Shown: in pieces, positions 17,018 to 25,609 of the stretch
How the letters are laid out: each line of letters begins with the position of its first letter
Position numbering within the stretch: position 1 is the stretch's first letter
From: Sphingorhabdus sp. SMR4y
Lineage (GTDB): Bacteria > Pseudomonadota > Alphaproteobacteria > Sphingomonadales > Sphingomonadaceae
Length of the DNA: 64,000 nucleotides
Assembly (NCBI RefSeq): GCF_002218195.1
Contig: NZ_CP022336.1
Coordinates: 2,661,001-2,725,000, forward strand
Direction of reading: 5' to 3'
Notes under the pieces: model-generated
The model's input: the letters and a program-made list of their open reading frames with translations, nothing else
Database searches by the model: none
What the model was told of the DNA's origin: nothing
Translations under genes and position numbers: made by a program

Positions 17018-18165
17018 GCCGCAACGAGAAAATAGTGATCGTCGGTGGCGGCATTGCGGGAATGACCGCGGCCGCCGCGATTGCCAAACAGGGTTTCCCG
17101 GTCGTGTTGCTCGAATCCGCTCCCCAATTTGGCGAAATCGGGGCCGGCGTTACCCTGTCGCCCAATGCGATGAAAGGGCTCGATTTCATCGGTGTCTGTG
17201 AGGATGTAGCAGCCGCCGGTGTCGAACCGACCCGGCAGCGTATCCAGCACTGGGAAGACGGACGAACACTGGTAACCATGGATCGCTCTACCCAGCGCGA
17301 GAAATACGGGGCGCCCTATGTCACGATCCACCGGGCAGATCTGCACGATTTGCTGACCGGCGCCGCGCGCGCGGCTGGTGTGGATTTGCGCACCGACTGC
17401 GCCGTGGTTGGTAGTGAGGGTGCGACCGCGATTCTCGCTGATGGCAGCCGGGTGGCTGGTGACCTGCTCATTGGTGCGGATGGCGTGAAATCCGTCATTC
17501 GCCAGCGCTTTGAACCAGCAGAGCCGCATTTTACCGGGCATGTCGCCTGGCGCGCACTGGTTCCCGTAACGCCGGAGCTGCAAGCCTTGTCCGATTTCCC
17601 GGGGATCATTATCGGTCCAGGCGCGATGATCACGCGCTATAATATACGCGGCAGCACGGCGATGAATCTCGTTTTCTTTGCTCGACAGGAGGGCTGGACG
17701 GACGATGGCTGGACGATTCCGGCTGACCCCTCCGAGATCCAGGCTATCTATGCCGATTGGTGCGATGATGCGCAGATGCTGATCAGAGCGGCCTGCGAGC
17801 AGCCGATGTTCAAATGGGCGATAAACGCGCGCTCGGCATTGCCCGACTGGATCATCGACGATCAGGTGACGTTGATCGGTGACTCGGCTCATGCGATGAC
17901 GCCGTTTCTCGGCCATGGCGCTGCGTGCGGAATTGAAGATGCCGTCATCATTGCCCGCGCACTTGCGGCTTCGCCGGATATTGCAGAGGGGCTGTCCCGC
18001 TATCAGGCGGCACGGCATGAACGGGCGAGCTGGATCCAGTCGGAGTCCAATGCCAATGCCGACCGGATGCAGGCGCAGGATGCCGCCTTGTTCGGAATTG
18101 GCGAAACCAAGGACGAGGAATCCCTCGGACTGTTTACTTATGATTGTCGTACGGAGCCGGTTTGA
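17014..18165 (+). CDS. FAD-dependent aromatic/heteroaromatic monooxygenase
   Basis: A 383-residue class A flavoprotein monooxygenase (salicylate hydroxylase/6-hydroxynicotinate monooxygenase type). The ATG at 17014 overlaps the preceding stop (ATGA) and directly opens the FAD fold: IVIVGGGIAGMTAAAAIA (GxGxxG), then DLLIGADGVKSVIR (DG motif) and LIGDSAHAMTPFLGHGAACGIEDA (GD motif). Length matches the family. It is expected to hydroxylate an activated ring with NAD(P)H and O2 in the cytoplasm. It is coupled at its 3' end to an aldehyde dehydrogenase through a TGATG overlap. The substrate is not predictable, though an N-heterocycle fits the neighbours. Confidence 0.88.
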   Translation: MSRNEKIVIVGGGIAGMTAAAAIAKQGFPVVLLESAPQFGEIGAGVTLSPNAMKGLDFIGVCEDVAAAGVEPTRQRIQHWEDGRTLVTMDRSTQREKYGAPYVTIHRADLHDLLTGAARAAGVDLRTDCAVVGSEGATAILADGSRVAGDLLIGADGVKSVIRQRFEPAEPHFTGHVAWRALVPVTPELQALSDFPGIIIGPGAMITRYNIRGSTAMNLVFFARQEGWTDDGWTIPADPSEIQAIYADWCDDAQMLIRAACEQPMFKWAINARSALPDWIIDDQVTLIGDSAHAMTPFLGHGAACGIEDAVIIARALAASPDIAEGLSRYQAARHERASWIQSESNANADRMQAQDAALFGIGETKDEESLGLFTYDCRTEPV

Positions 18166-19670
18166 TGAGTGATGGTACAGCCTTTGATGGTCACGCAATA
18201 TCGCCGGAAACGCGCGCGTTTCTGGACAAGCACGGCAAGTTGCTGATTGGCGGGCAGTGGGTTGATGGCAGCGGTGTGATGGAAAGCCGGGACCCGGCAA
18301 CAGGGCTGGTTCTGGCCGAGTTCGAAACCGGGGGAGCCGCCGAAGTGGACCAGGCGGTCGCCGCCGCGCGCTCGGCCTTTGACGGGCCCTGGCGCCGGTT
18401 GAGCGCGTCGGAACGGATGAACCTGATGACCCGGCTGGCCCGGATCATGGAACAGAACGCCCGGCTGCTGACCGAACTGGACATTCTCGACAACGGAATG
18501 CCCGGTTTCATAGCCGGACTGACAACCACCAATTGTGTGGAAATGATTGATTATTACGCGGGCGCGATCATGCGGATCGAGGGCTCTACAATGGTGCCGC
18601 CGCGGCATATTACGGCCGAAACAGAGGCGCTCACCTATTCCTTGAAGGAACCGGTCGGGGTGGTCGGACAAATCGTGCCGTGGAACGTGCCTCTGTCCAC
18701 CGCGATCCTGAAACTGGCTCCGGCACTGGCGGCTGGTTGTACTGTGGTCATGAAGCCGTCAGAGGAAACGCCCCTGTCCGCTCTCGCACTCGGCCAGATG
18801 ATTCTGGACGCCGGATTCCCCGAAGGTGTGGTCAATATCGTCAATGGTCTGGGCGGCGAAGCCGGGGCAGCCCTGGCGGCGCATGATGATGTGGACAAGA
18901 TTTCCTTTACCGGATCCACGCGAACCGGTCGGGCGATCATTCAGAGCGCAATAGGCAATCTGAAAAAAGTCTCGCTGGAACTGGGCGGTAAAAGTCCGGT
19001 GATCGTGATGCCTGACGCGGATTTGGACCTCGCGGTACCCGGCGTTGCGATGGCGACATTCTTTTTACAGGGCCAGAATTGCATGGCCGGCACTCGGATA
19101 TTCGCGCATGCCGATATCCATGACGCGCTGCTCGACGGATTGGCCGCTTTTGCCGATGGAATGGTTCTTGGCCACGGGCTGGATCCGGCCACGCAGCAGG
19201 GACCGATGGTATCTGCTGTCCATGCCGACAAGGTGTTCGGCTTCATCGAGCGCGCCAAAGACGCCGGTGCGACACTGGTTGCAGGTGGCGACCGCCTGGA
19301 TCGGCCGGGCAACTTCATTCGTCCGACAATTTTCACCGGCTGCACCCGCGACATGGAGATCATGCGCGAAGAAATTTTCGGCCCGGTCATGGCGGTGCAA
19401 AAATTCGATACGCTTGATATCGATGCCATAGCGCAGCTTGCCAATGATACGCCTTATGGTCTGTCGGGCAGCGTCTGGACTCAGGACATTTCTACCGCGC
19501 ACCGGGTCGTCAGCCGCGTGCGCGCCGGCCATGTATCGATCAATTGCCACGGCGCGGTCGGAACCAATATCCCCTTCGGTGGATATGGCCAGTCAGGCTG
19601 GGGCCGGGAATTTGGCGAAGCTGGCCTTCAGGCCTATTTGGAAACCAAAGCGGTAACGGCGCGACTCTGA
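18165..19670 (+). CDS. NAD(P)-dependent aldehyde dehydrogenase (paralogue 1)
   Basis: A 501-residue aldehyde dehydrogenase. The ATG overlaps the upstream TGA (TGATG). Visible: IVPWNVPLSTAILKLAPALAAG and KPSEETPLSAL for cofactor binding, FTGSTRTGR, general base Glu in LELGGKSPV and catalytic Cys in QGQNCMAGTR, and the EIFGPVMAV loop. It is exactly as long as the second copy at 25610-27115, but about half the residues differ by eye, so it is not a recent duplication. It probably oxidises an aldehyde produced by ring cleavage or side-chain oxidation in the same operon. Confidence 0.93.
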   Translation: MSDGTAFDGHAISPETRAFLDKHGKLLIGGQWVDGSGVMESRDPATGLVLAEFETGGAAEVDQAVAAARSAFDGPWRRLSASERMNLMTRLARIMEQNARLLTELDILDNGMPGFIAGLTTTNCVEMIDYYAGAIMRIEGSTMVPPRHITAETEALTYSLKEPVGVVGQIVPWNVPLSTAILKLAPALAAGCTVVMKPSEETPLSALALGQMILDAGFPEGVVNIVNGLGGEAGAALAAHDDVDKISFTGSTRTGRAIIQSAIGNLKKVSLELGGKSPVIVMPDADLDLAVPGVAMATFFLQGQNCMAGTRIFAHADIHDALLDGLAAFADGMVLGHGLDPATQQGPMVSAVHADKVFGFIERAKDAGATLVAGGDRLDRPGNFIRPTIFTGCTRDMEIMREEIFGPVMAVQKFDTLDIDAIAQLANDTPYGLSGSVWTQDISTAHRVVSRVRAGHVSINCHGAVGTNIPFGGYGQSGWGREFGEAGLQAYLETKAVTARL

Positions 19671-19694
19671 CCGGGCCGACCGTCACTATGGCGG

Positions 19695-20471
19695 TCAGCT
19701 GTTGCTGAGCCCGTGGCTGATTGCAGCAGCGGTCTGTTGCAGATCATCCAGATAATTTTCCAGAGCGTCGCTCAGTTTCATCGCCGCAACAAAGAAGACC
19801 ATCGTCATCGCGGCTTCAAAATGCCCGTTCTTGAAGATCGGCACCGCTATTGAAGATGTTTTCCCTGGAGTCAGGTTAAAATGGTTGCGACCCTGTGTTG
19901 CGTAACCATCGGCGCGTATTTGCTCGACATTCAGTCCGATTTCTGCGGTGGAGAGATATTCAATATCGATCTCCTGCGAAATCCGCATGAAGCGCAAGAT
20001 CATTTCCCGGTCTTCGTCCTGGGCAAAGGCCATCGATAACTTGCCCGACGCGCTGTCGAGGATCGGCACGGTAAAGCCCGGATAATAATGTTCAAAAGTC
20101 AGCGACGAATTGGCATGGGTACTGTCCCGCAACATCATGTTGCGTCCGACCCGAACTGCGATCGAAACCGGCCAGCCGACCCGTTTTGTAAACTCGACAA
20201 TATGGGGCCGTGCCACACTGACCAGTTGATCTTCATGCTGGAAGCCGGTGGCGAGCGTTTGCACCAATGCGGTTGGACGATAGCGTTTGCGAGCGGGCTC
20301 CTGTTCGACCAAGCCTTCATATAGCAACGTCTGCACAATGCGGCAGGCGGTCGGGTACGGAACCTCTGCGGCCTTGGCGATTTCCATCATCGTCATCGAG
20401 CCATGCCGGTTTATTGCCCGCAGGGCTGAAAACGCCCGCGTGATAGAGCGAATCGGTACGCCTTTTTCCAT
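19695..20471 (-). CDS. IclR-family transcriptional regulator
   Basis: A 258-residue regulator. The N-terminal winged helix-turn-helix covers about residues 5-70 (AFSALRAINRHGSMTMMEIAKAAEVPYPTACRIV..., wing at PARKRYRPT). The C-terminal ligand domain includes VARPHIVEFTKRVGWPVSIAV and the TQGRNHFNLTPGKTSSIAVPIF segment. AAGGGGAA precedes the ATG. It is the only DNA-binding regulator in the first 36 kb and lies at the end of the hyuA-hyuB-lyase minus-strand block. Three dyad copies upstream suggest autoregulation and make it the likely master regulator of the island. The effector is unknown but is probably a pathway intermediate. Confidence 0.92.
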   Translation of the reverse strand: MEKGVPIRSITRAFSALRAINRHGSMTMMEIAKAAEVPYPTACRIVQTLLYEGLVEQEPARKRYRPTALVQTLATGFQHEDQLVSVARPHIVEFTKRVGWPVSIAVRVGRNMMLRDSTHANSSLTFEHYYPGFTVPILDSASGKLSMAFAQDEDREMILRFMRISQEIDIEYLSTAEIGLNVEQIRADGYATQGRNHFNLTPGKTSSIAVPIFKNGHFEAAMTMVFFVAAMKLSDALENYLDDLQQTAAAISHGLSNS

Positions 20472-20525
20472 GTCTGATCATTCCCCTTCGTGCCAATGGC
20501 AGAAGGGTGACATTAATAAGAGGAA

Positions 20526-20583
20526 TGTCCGCAGTTTGAAATTATATATCCACCAGTCGGATATATTATCCGTTAAGCGGAAA
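20526..20583 (+). promoter_or_regulatory. triple operator array upstream of the IclR gene
   Basis: Three 17-bp sites: 20526-20542 TGTCCG CAGTT TGAAAT (weak right arm), 20547-20563 TATCCA CCAGT CGGATA and 20567-20583 TATCCG TTAAG CGGAAA. Starts are 21 and 20 bp apart, about two helical turns each, so all three lie on the same DNA face. They sit 55-112 bases before the IclR start. Confidence 0.6.
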
Positions 20584-20604
20584 TTATGCCTGCCTGATGG
20601 ATTT

Positions 20605-21462
20605 TCAGTTCTTTGCCCATTTTTTCTCGAAGTCCCAGACTTCTTCAAAACCGATGAGGGAACAGAATTCGTTGAAGTCGAAAATCCCGTCCGGTTGCCC
20701 GATACCCTTTTCTTTCAGATCCGTCAGCGCTTTTTCCATGGCGGCCGCTGCGGCAAGGCTGGTAAGTGACGGATAGATAGCGAATGCATAGCCTATTTCC
20801 GAGAGGACCGATGCATTGGGGACAGGTGACAGTCCGCCGTTAGACATATTGGCCATTACGGGTTTTTCAAAACTGGCGCAGGCCTGTCGCATTTCCTCTT
20901 CGCTGGTCAGCGATTCGGGGAACATGATATCGGCTCCCGCCTTTTCGTAAGCTTCCAGTCGGCGCAAGACGCCGTCCATCCCTTCGCTTTCCCGGGCATC
21001 GGTTCGCGCGACGATGAGGAAATTCTCGTCTTCTTTGGCATCGACCGCGACCTTGATCTTCTCCACCATATCTTCCAGCGGAATCAGGCGTTTGTACGGG
21101 GTGTGCCCGCATTTCTTCGGGAATTCTTGGTCTTCCAGCTGGATCGCCGTCACGCCCGAGGCTTCGTAGCCCTTCACCGTGTGATGAACATTGAGCAAGC
21201 CGCCATAGCCGGTATCCCCGTCCGCGATCACTGCAGAATTGCTAGTGCGAGCGAGTGTCTCCATACGGTTGCGCATTTCGGAATAGGTGGCGATCCCGGC
21301 GTCTGGCAACCCCCATGCCGAAGCGGTCAGCCAATATCCGGTACCATATACGACGTCGAAGCCGACCTTGTTGGCGATTACCGCCGTAATCATGTCCTGG
21401 ATGCCGGGGATCACGAAAAATTTTCCCGATGCGAGTTTTTCCCGCAGGATAGGATTTGCCAT
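20605..21462 (-). CDS. isocitrate lyase/PEP mutase-family C-C lyase (2,3-dimethylmalate/methylisocitrate lyase-like)
   Basis: A 285-residue lyase. The catalytic loop KKCGH (in QEFPKKCGHTPYKRLI) carries the Cys that marks true lyases, as opposed to PEP mutase or phosphonopyruvate hydrolase. Metal-binding and oxoacid contacts are in ADGDTGYGG, AIQLEDQ and IVARTDARES. Relatives split 2-methylisocitrate or 2,3-dimethylmalate into pyruvate and a second acid. Length matches the ~290-residue family. It lies between hyuB (31 bases upstream) and iclR, so it is probably part of the hyuA-hyuB-lyase transcript. Beside a LeuCD-type hydratase it suggests an alkylmaleate to alkylmalate to oxoacid plus carboxylate route (inference). 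Confidence 0.88.
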   Translation of the reverse strand: MANPILREKLASGKFFVIPGIQDMITAVIANKVGFDVVYGTGYWLTASAWGLPDAGIATYSEMRNRMETLARTSNSAVIADGDTGYGGLLNVHHTVKGYEASGVTAIQLEDQEFPKKCGHTPYKRLIPLEDMVEKIKVAVDAKEDENFLIVARTDARESEGMDGVLRRLEAYEKAGADIMFPESLTSEEEMRQACASFEKPVMANMSNGGLSPVPNASVLSEIGYAFAIYPSLTSLAAAAAMEKALTDLKEKGIGQPDGIFDFNEFCSLIGFEEVWDFEKKWAKN

Positions 21463-21492
21463 TATTGTCTGTCCTTGAAAATCAGGGTGATC

Positions 21493-23358
21493 TTATTCGG
21501 CCGTCTGCCATTGCGGTTGTTTCGGAGCAGGAAGTCCGGTTTCCGCAAGACAATTGGCACGCAGCGTTTCGATGTCGGGACCATAGTTGAAGGTCGGCAA
21601 ATCACCATCCCGCGATTCGCGCATCTTGGCGCGCAGAGCTTCTGTAGCGGCCTGATCGACTTCGCCGTCGACCAGCACGACGCCGTAACGCAGTGCGCCT
21701 TCAACGGTTACCAGACCCTGTTTCAGCTCGACGGCGAGCAATTGCGGATCGCGTTCCAGCGGGTCCCCCCAGCCGCCGCCACCCCAGGTGACGAAATGCA
21801 ACTGGTCGCCGGCTTCCACTTCATAATCCTCGAGCTTGTTACCGAGGACGATTTCGGTGCCGTCATTCTTGACCAGCAATTTGCGCGCGCGGGCGCCCGG
21901 TTCGCCGCCATTGACGCCCCAGGGCGGCACGAACCAGCGGTCATCATGGATAGCGATGACGCCGGGCTCGAGGAAACGATAGACCATGTTGATACCATTG
22001 CCACCGCGGTGCAGGCCCGGTCCGCCGGAGTCTGCCACTGTCTCGTAACGTTCGATCCGCAGCGGGAAATAGCGTTCAAGAAATTCGTTCGGGACGTTGG
22101 TAAAGCCGGGCCACAGCGAGTGTCCGTCAGGACCATCGCCCAGCGGTCTTCCCGGGATGCCGCCAAAGCCGATCTGGAACAGCTGGAACCATTTTCCGTT
22201 CTTGTCGGTCCCGGCATAAAAAAGATGCGGCGACGACGAGAAACCGGCGGCGTTGAGAAATTCCGGTGTCTTCTGACCGAGCAGACCGCCTAGAATGTCG
22301 AACAACCGGCCCAGCGCATGCGTCCGTCCGGACAGGGCAGCCGGAAATTTCGGTTTCAGCAGCGAGCCTTCGGGGATGCGCACGTCGATCAGGTCGTAAA
22401 ACCCGTCGTTGAACAGGATCTGCGGGTCGAACACCATGATCATGTAGATGCCGAAGAACATCTTCATCATATTCTCGTTGAGCAGGAAATTGATCGACGC
22501 CTTGGATTGCGGGTCAGTGCCGTCGAAATCGAGAATGACCCTTCCGTTCTCCCGCCACATCGTGCAACGGATTTTGTAAGGACCATAGCCCATGCCGTCA
22601 TCGCAGATATAATCCTCGAAGCTGACTTTTTCTTCGCTGACCGATGTCTCGATCAGCTTCTGCATCGCGCGATGGTTGCGTTCGAGCAGCAGGTCGGTGG
22701 CAGAGGCATAGACATCCTCGCCAAAGCGGTCGCACAGCTCGATAACCCGGCGTGCAGCCACTCGGCAGGAGGCGATCAACGCGTTGAGGTCGGCCTTGCA
22801 CCAGTCGGGCGTGCGAGTCTGGTGCATGATCAGCTTGATCAGGTCTTCGTTATATTCGCCGCTCTTCCATATCTTGATCGGGGGAATGCGAACGCCTTCC
22901 TGGAAGATGCTGGTGGCATCGATCGGCATTGATCCGGGCACCTTGCCGCCAATATCGGACATGTGGCCGAACATCGATGTATAGGCGACGAGACGGCCGT
23001 CCTTGAACACCGGCATCAACACCAGCCAGTCGTTGGAGTGGCTGATCGCGCCCGCCACCGAATAGGGATCGGAGAGGAAGATCAGGTCGCCCTCTTCGAC
23101 AGTTCCATCAAAGCCTTCCAGGAACGGTCCGATATAGCTGCCGAACTGGCCGACAATCATCCGGCCCTTGCTGTCAGCGATCAGGGGAAATGCATCTCCC
23201 TGTTCGCGGATACCCGGAGACATGGCGGTGCGGACCAAGGTGGCGTCCATTTCGATGCGTGCGTTGCGCAGCGCGTTTTCAATCACCTCCAGAGTAACGG
23301 GGTCGATTGCTACGGTGTTGAAGGGTGTTTCATTAGATTGGATAATCTGTGCGGGCAT
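21493..23358 (-). CDS. hydantoinase B/oxoprolinase family subunit (HyuB)
   Basis: A 621-residue HyuB-type subunit. It starts DPVTLEVIENALRNARIEMDATLVRTAMSP, the standard opening of the family, and carries DPYSVAGAISHSNDW, the FDGTDPQSKASINF segment and the Gly-rich GGPGLHRGGNGI and WGGGGWGDPLERDP regions near the C-terminus. Length is normal. With HyuA it forms an ATP-dependent lactam- or imide-opening enzyme (N-methylhydantoinase, 5-oxoprolinase, caprolactamase) or, in other branches, an acetone/acetophenone carboxylase. GAGGAGGGA lies just before the ATG. It follows hyuA by 10 bases. Confidence 0.92.
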   Translation of the reverse strand: MPAQIIQSNETPFNTVAIDPVTLEVIENALRNARIEMDATLVRTAMSPGIREQGDAFPLIADSKGRMIVGQFGSYIGPFLEGFDGTVEEGDLIFLSDPYSVAGAISHSNDWLVLMPVFKDGRLVAYTSMFGHMSDIGGKVPGSMPIDATSIFQEGVRIPPIKIWKSGEYNEDLIKLIMHQTRTPDWCKADLNALIASCRVAARRVIELCDRFGEDVYASATDLLLERNHRAMQKLIETSVSEEKVSFEDYICDDGMGYGPYKIRCTMWRENGRVILDFDGTDPQSKASINFLLNENMMKMFFGIYMIMVFDPQILFNDGFYDLIDVRIPEGSLLKPKFPAALSGRTHALGRLFDILGGLLGQKTPEFLNAAGFSSSPHLFYAGTDKNGKWFQLFQIGFGGIPGRPLGDGPDGHSLWPGFTNVPNEFLERYFPLRIERYETVADSGGPGLHRGGNGINMVYRFLEPGVIAIHDDRWFVPPWGVNGGEPGARARKLLVKNDGTEIVLGNKLEDYEVEAGDQLHFVTWGGGGWGDPLERDPQLLAVELKQGLVTVEGALRYGVVLVDGEVDQAATEALRAKMRESRDGDLPTFNYGPDIETLRANCLAETGLPAPKQPQWQTAE

Positions 23359-23368
23359 AAGTCCCTCC

Positions 23369-25417
23369 TCAGGCCAGGTTGATTAGAATATTGCCGACCT
23401 GATCGACGGTGCCGACGCAGTCCGCTTCGATCAGGGTGGTCGAGTCCATTTCGATCACGATCGCAGGTCCGGGGATGATATCTCCGGCCAGCAGCTTGGA
23501 ACGGTCATAGATGACCGCTGGCTGCATTTTGCCGTCAGCCCAAAGCTGGTGATCGCGTATTTTGGCCGCAGCCGGGTCGCCATTGCCGCTTTTCAGTTGC
23601 GGCGCGGGCAGGTCCAGCTCGGGTCCTAGCGCGACGGCGCGGATGTTCACCAGTTCATGGGCGCTTTCCATGTTGAAGGTGAACAGGCGCCGATGTTCTT
23701 CGTCAAACCGGTCGGTAACTCCGGCCAGCCCGTCTGCCAGCAAGGTCTCTTCGTCGATCGACAGCGGCACTTCAAAAGCCTGCCCCTCGTAACGGACGTC
23801 CAGCTCGAACAGCGAAGTGATATTCTGGTCGGCAATGCCTTCCTCCATCAGCTCGGCGCGTGTTTGTGCGGATATCTCCTGCAGCAGAGCAATTACTTCG
23901 GCCTCGTCGGTGTCATTGAAACGGCGGGAGAAGCTGCGGGCTGTTTCCGTCCGCATCCGGGTGGTGGCATCGCCGAGCGCGCACAGGACGCCAGGAGAGA
24001 CCGGCGAGACGGCCGGCCAGCTATCCATGAGGCGGGCCACTGCATTGACATGCAGCGGGCCGGCACCGCCGAAGCCCATCAGGGCAAAGTGGCGGGGATC
24101 ATAGCCCTGTTGAACCGAAATCATCCGCAACGCACCGAACATATTCTCGTTGACGATGTCGATGATGCCACGGGCGGCTTCCATCAGACTGATCCCCAGC
24201 GTGTCCGCGATTTTCTGCACGGATTTCTCCGCCCCTTCGCGGTCCAGTTTGAACGAACCACCCAGCAGGGATTCGGGGAGATAGCCAAGCACCACATTGG
24301 CATCGGTAACGGTCGGCTCTGTTCCGCCCTTGCCGTAGGCGACCGGTCCTGGAACCGCTCCTGCAGATTCCGGTCCGACACGCAGTGCGCCGGTAAGTTC
24401 GGGGACATAAGCGATAGAGCCACCCCCGGCGCCGACGGTTTTGACATCAAGGGCCGATGCGCGGACCGAAAGATGGCCGACTTCGGTGGTCCGCTGACGG
24501 CGCGCCTCGAGATTTTCGATCAGTGCGACATCGGTAGATGTACCGCCCACATCCAGCGTGAGGATATTCTTGATACCGGCATTGCGCCCGACCCATATCG
24601 CACCGGTCACGCCGCCGGCGGGACCAGACATCAGCAGCGAGACCGGATGGTCCTCCGCTTTCTCCGAAGACATCAGTCCACCGTCGGAACGAAGCAGCGA
24701 AAGCGAGCCGTTCATTTCGCAAGAACGCAGGCTGTCACGCAGATTGCGGACATATTTTCCGACAACCGGACGGACCGAGGCGTTGGCGACCGTGGACAGG
24801 GTACGCTCATATTCCTGCATTTCCGGCAGCACCTGATGGCTGAGCGAGAAGGGAATATCGGGCATGATCTCTGCCGCCAGCTCACCGACGCGGATTTCAT
24901 GCGCTCCGTTGAGATAGGAATTGATCAGACTGACAGTGAGGGCCTCGATGCCGGAATTCTTGAGGCCTTCCAGAACCCGGCGGATTTCATTCTCGTCGAT
25001 CGGAGCGATCTCGTTGCCCTGGGCATCGATCCGGCCGGCAATTTCGAAACTGTCGTCGAGAGCGGCGAGCGGTTCCGGCTTGGGCCAGACGATCCAGCCG
25101 GCCAGTCCGCCGGGCACAAAGCTGCGAGCAATCTGCATGGTCTGGCGATAGCCGTCCGTGGTGATCAGTCCGACGCGGGCGCCCTTGCCTTCCAACATGG
25201 CGTTGGTGGCCACAGTGGTGCCATGCAGAAAAAATTCGATTCCGGACGGGCTTGTGCCGGCTGCCTTGCAAATCGCATTGACGCCATTGAGAATACCCTG
25301 GGAACTGTCCTGGGGTGTGGATGGCGTTTTATACCGCCAGAAATTGCCATTTTCTTGATCAAGCAGCAACAGATCCGTAAACGTACCGCCGACGTCTACT
25401 CCCAAACGATAGGACAT
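23369..25417 (-). CDS. hydantoinase A/oxoprolinase family subunit (HyuA)
   Basis: A 682-residue HyuA-type ATPase subunit with the ASKHA fold. The N-terminal RLGVDVGGTFTDLLLLD is phosphate 1, FLHGTTVATNAMLEGKGARVGLITT is the conserved second block, and ILTLDVGGTSTDVALI opens the hydantoinase_A domain. GFGGAGPLHVNA and the C-terminal beta domain follow. It activates the substrate amide with ATP and passes it to HyuB. GGGGAAG precedes the ATG. It is the first gene of the hyuA-hyuB-lyase block and is divergent from an aldehyde dehydrogenase across an operator-bearing promoter. Substrate not predictable: hydantoin, pyrrolidone, caprolactam-like lactam or hydroxylactam are all possible. Confidence 0.93.
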   Translation of the reverse strand: MSYRLGVDVGGTFTDLLLLDQENGNFWRYKTPSTPQDSSQGILNGVNAICKAAGTSPSGIEFFLHGTTVATNAMLEGKGARVGLITTDGYRQTMQIARSFVPGGLAGWIVWPKPEPLAALDDSFEIAGRIDAQGNEIAPIDENEIRRVLEGLKNSGIEALTVSLINSYLNGAHEIRVGELAAEIMPDIPFSLSHQVLPEMQEYERTLSTVANASVRPVVGKYVRNLRDSLRSCEMNGSLSLLRSDGGLMSSEKAEDHPVSLLMSGPAGGVTGAIWVGRNAGIKNILTLDVGGTSTDVALIENLEARRQRTTEVGHLSVRASALDVKTVGAGGGSIAYVPELTGALRVGPESAGAVPGPVAYGKGGTEPTVTDANVVLGYLPESLLGGSFKLDREGAEKSVQKIADTLGISLMEAARGIIDIVNENMFGALRMISVQQGYDPRHFALMGFGGAGPLHVNAVARLMDSWPAVSPVSPGVLCALGDATTRMRTETARSFSRRFNDTDEAEVIALLQEISAQTRAELMEEGIADQNITSLFELDVRYEGQAFEVPLSIDEETLLADGLAGVTDRFDEEHRRLFTFNMESAHELVNIRAVALGPELDLPAPQLKSGNGDPAAAKIRDHQLWADGKMQPAVIYDRSKLLAGDIIPGPAIVIEMDSTTLIEADCVGTVDQVGNILINLA

Positions 25418-25498
25418 AGCTTCCCCACATAATTACGCCGCGTGCGGGAATCGCACCGGCAAGGATTTCGCAATATTGCTAGAGGAACTTTCGGCGGA

Positions 25499-25536
25499 TG
25501 GGCTCCTTTCGGATATTCTTATCCGACAAGCGATTT
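25499..25536 (+). promoter_or_regulatory. island operator pair between hyuA and aldehyde dehydrogenase
   Basis: Two sites back to back: 25499-25515 TGGGCT CCTTT CGGATA and 25520-25536 TATCCG ACAAG CGATTT, 21 bp apart, each with one good arm. The inner arms form the palindrome TCGGATA-TTCT-ATCCGA region. They lie in the 192-base divergent promoter 25418-25609. Confidence 0.5.
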
Positions 25537-25609
25537 TTGCGCGGGTAGAAGATGGTGCTTTGCCGTCGGGGCCGTCAGGAGTGCTATTACATTATGGAGA
25601 TATTTTGCC

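Noticed and set aside
12010-25417. Interpretation as a classical nicotinate (nic) or vitamin B6 cluster
   Set aside because: There is no nicotinate hydroxylase, 2,5-dihydroxypyridine dioxygenase or pyridoxine oxidase, so only the end of such a route is shared.
23657-25432. A 591-codon plus-strand open frame
   Set aside because: Antisense shadow of hyuA, whose family signatures are unambiguous.
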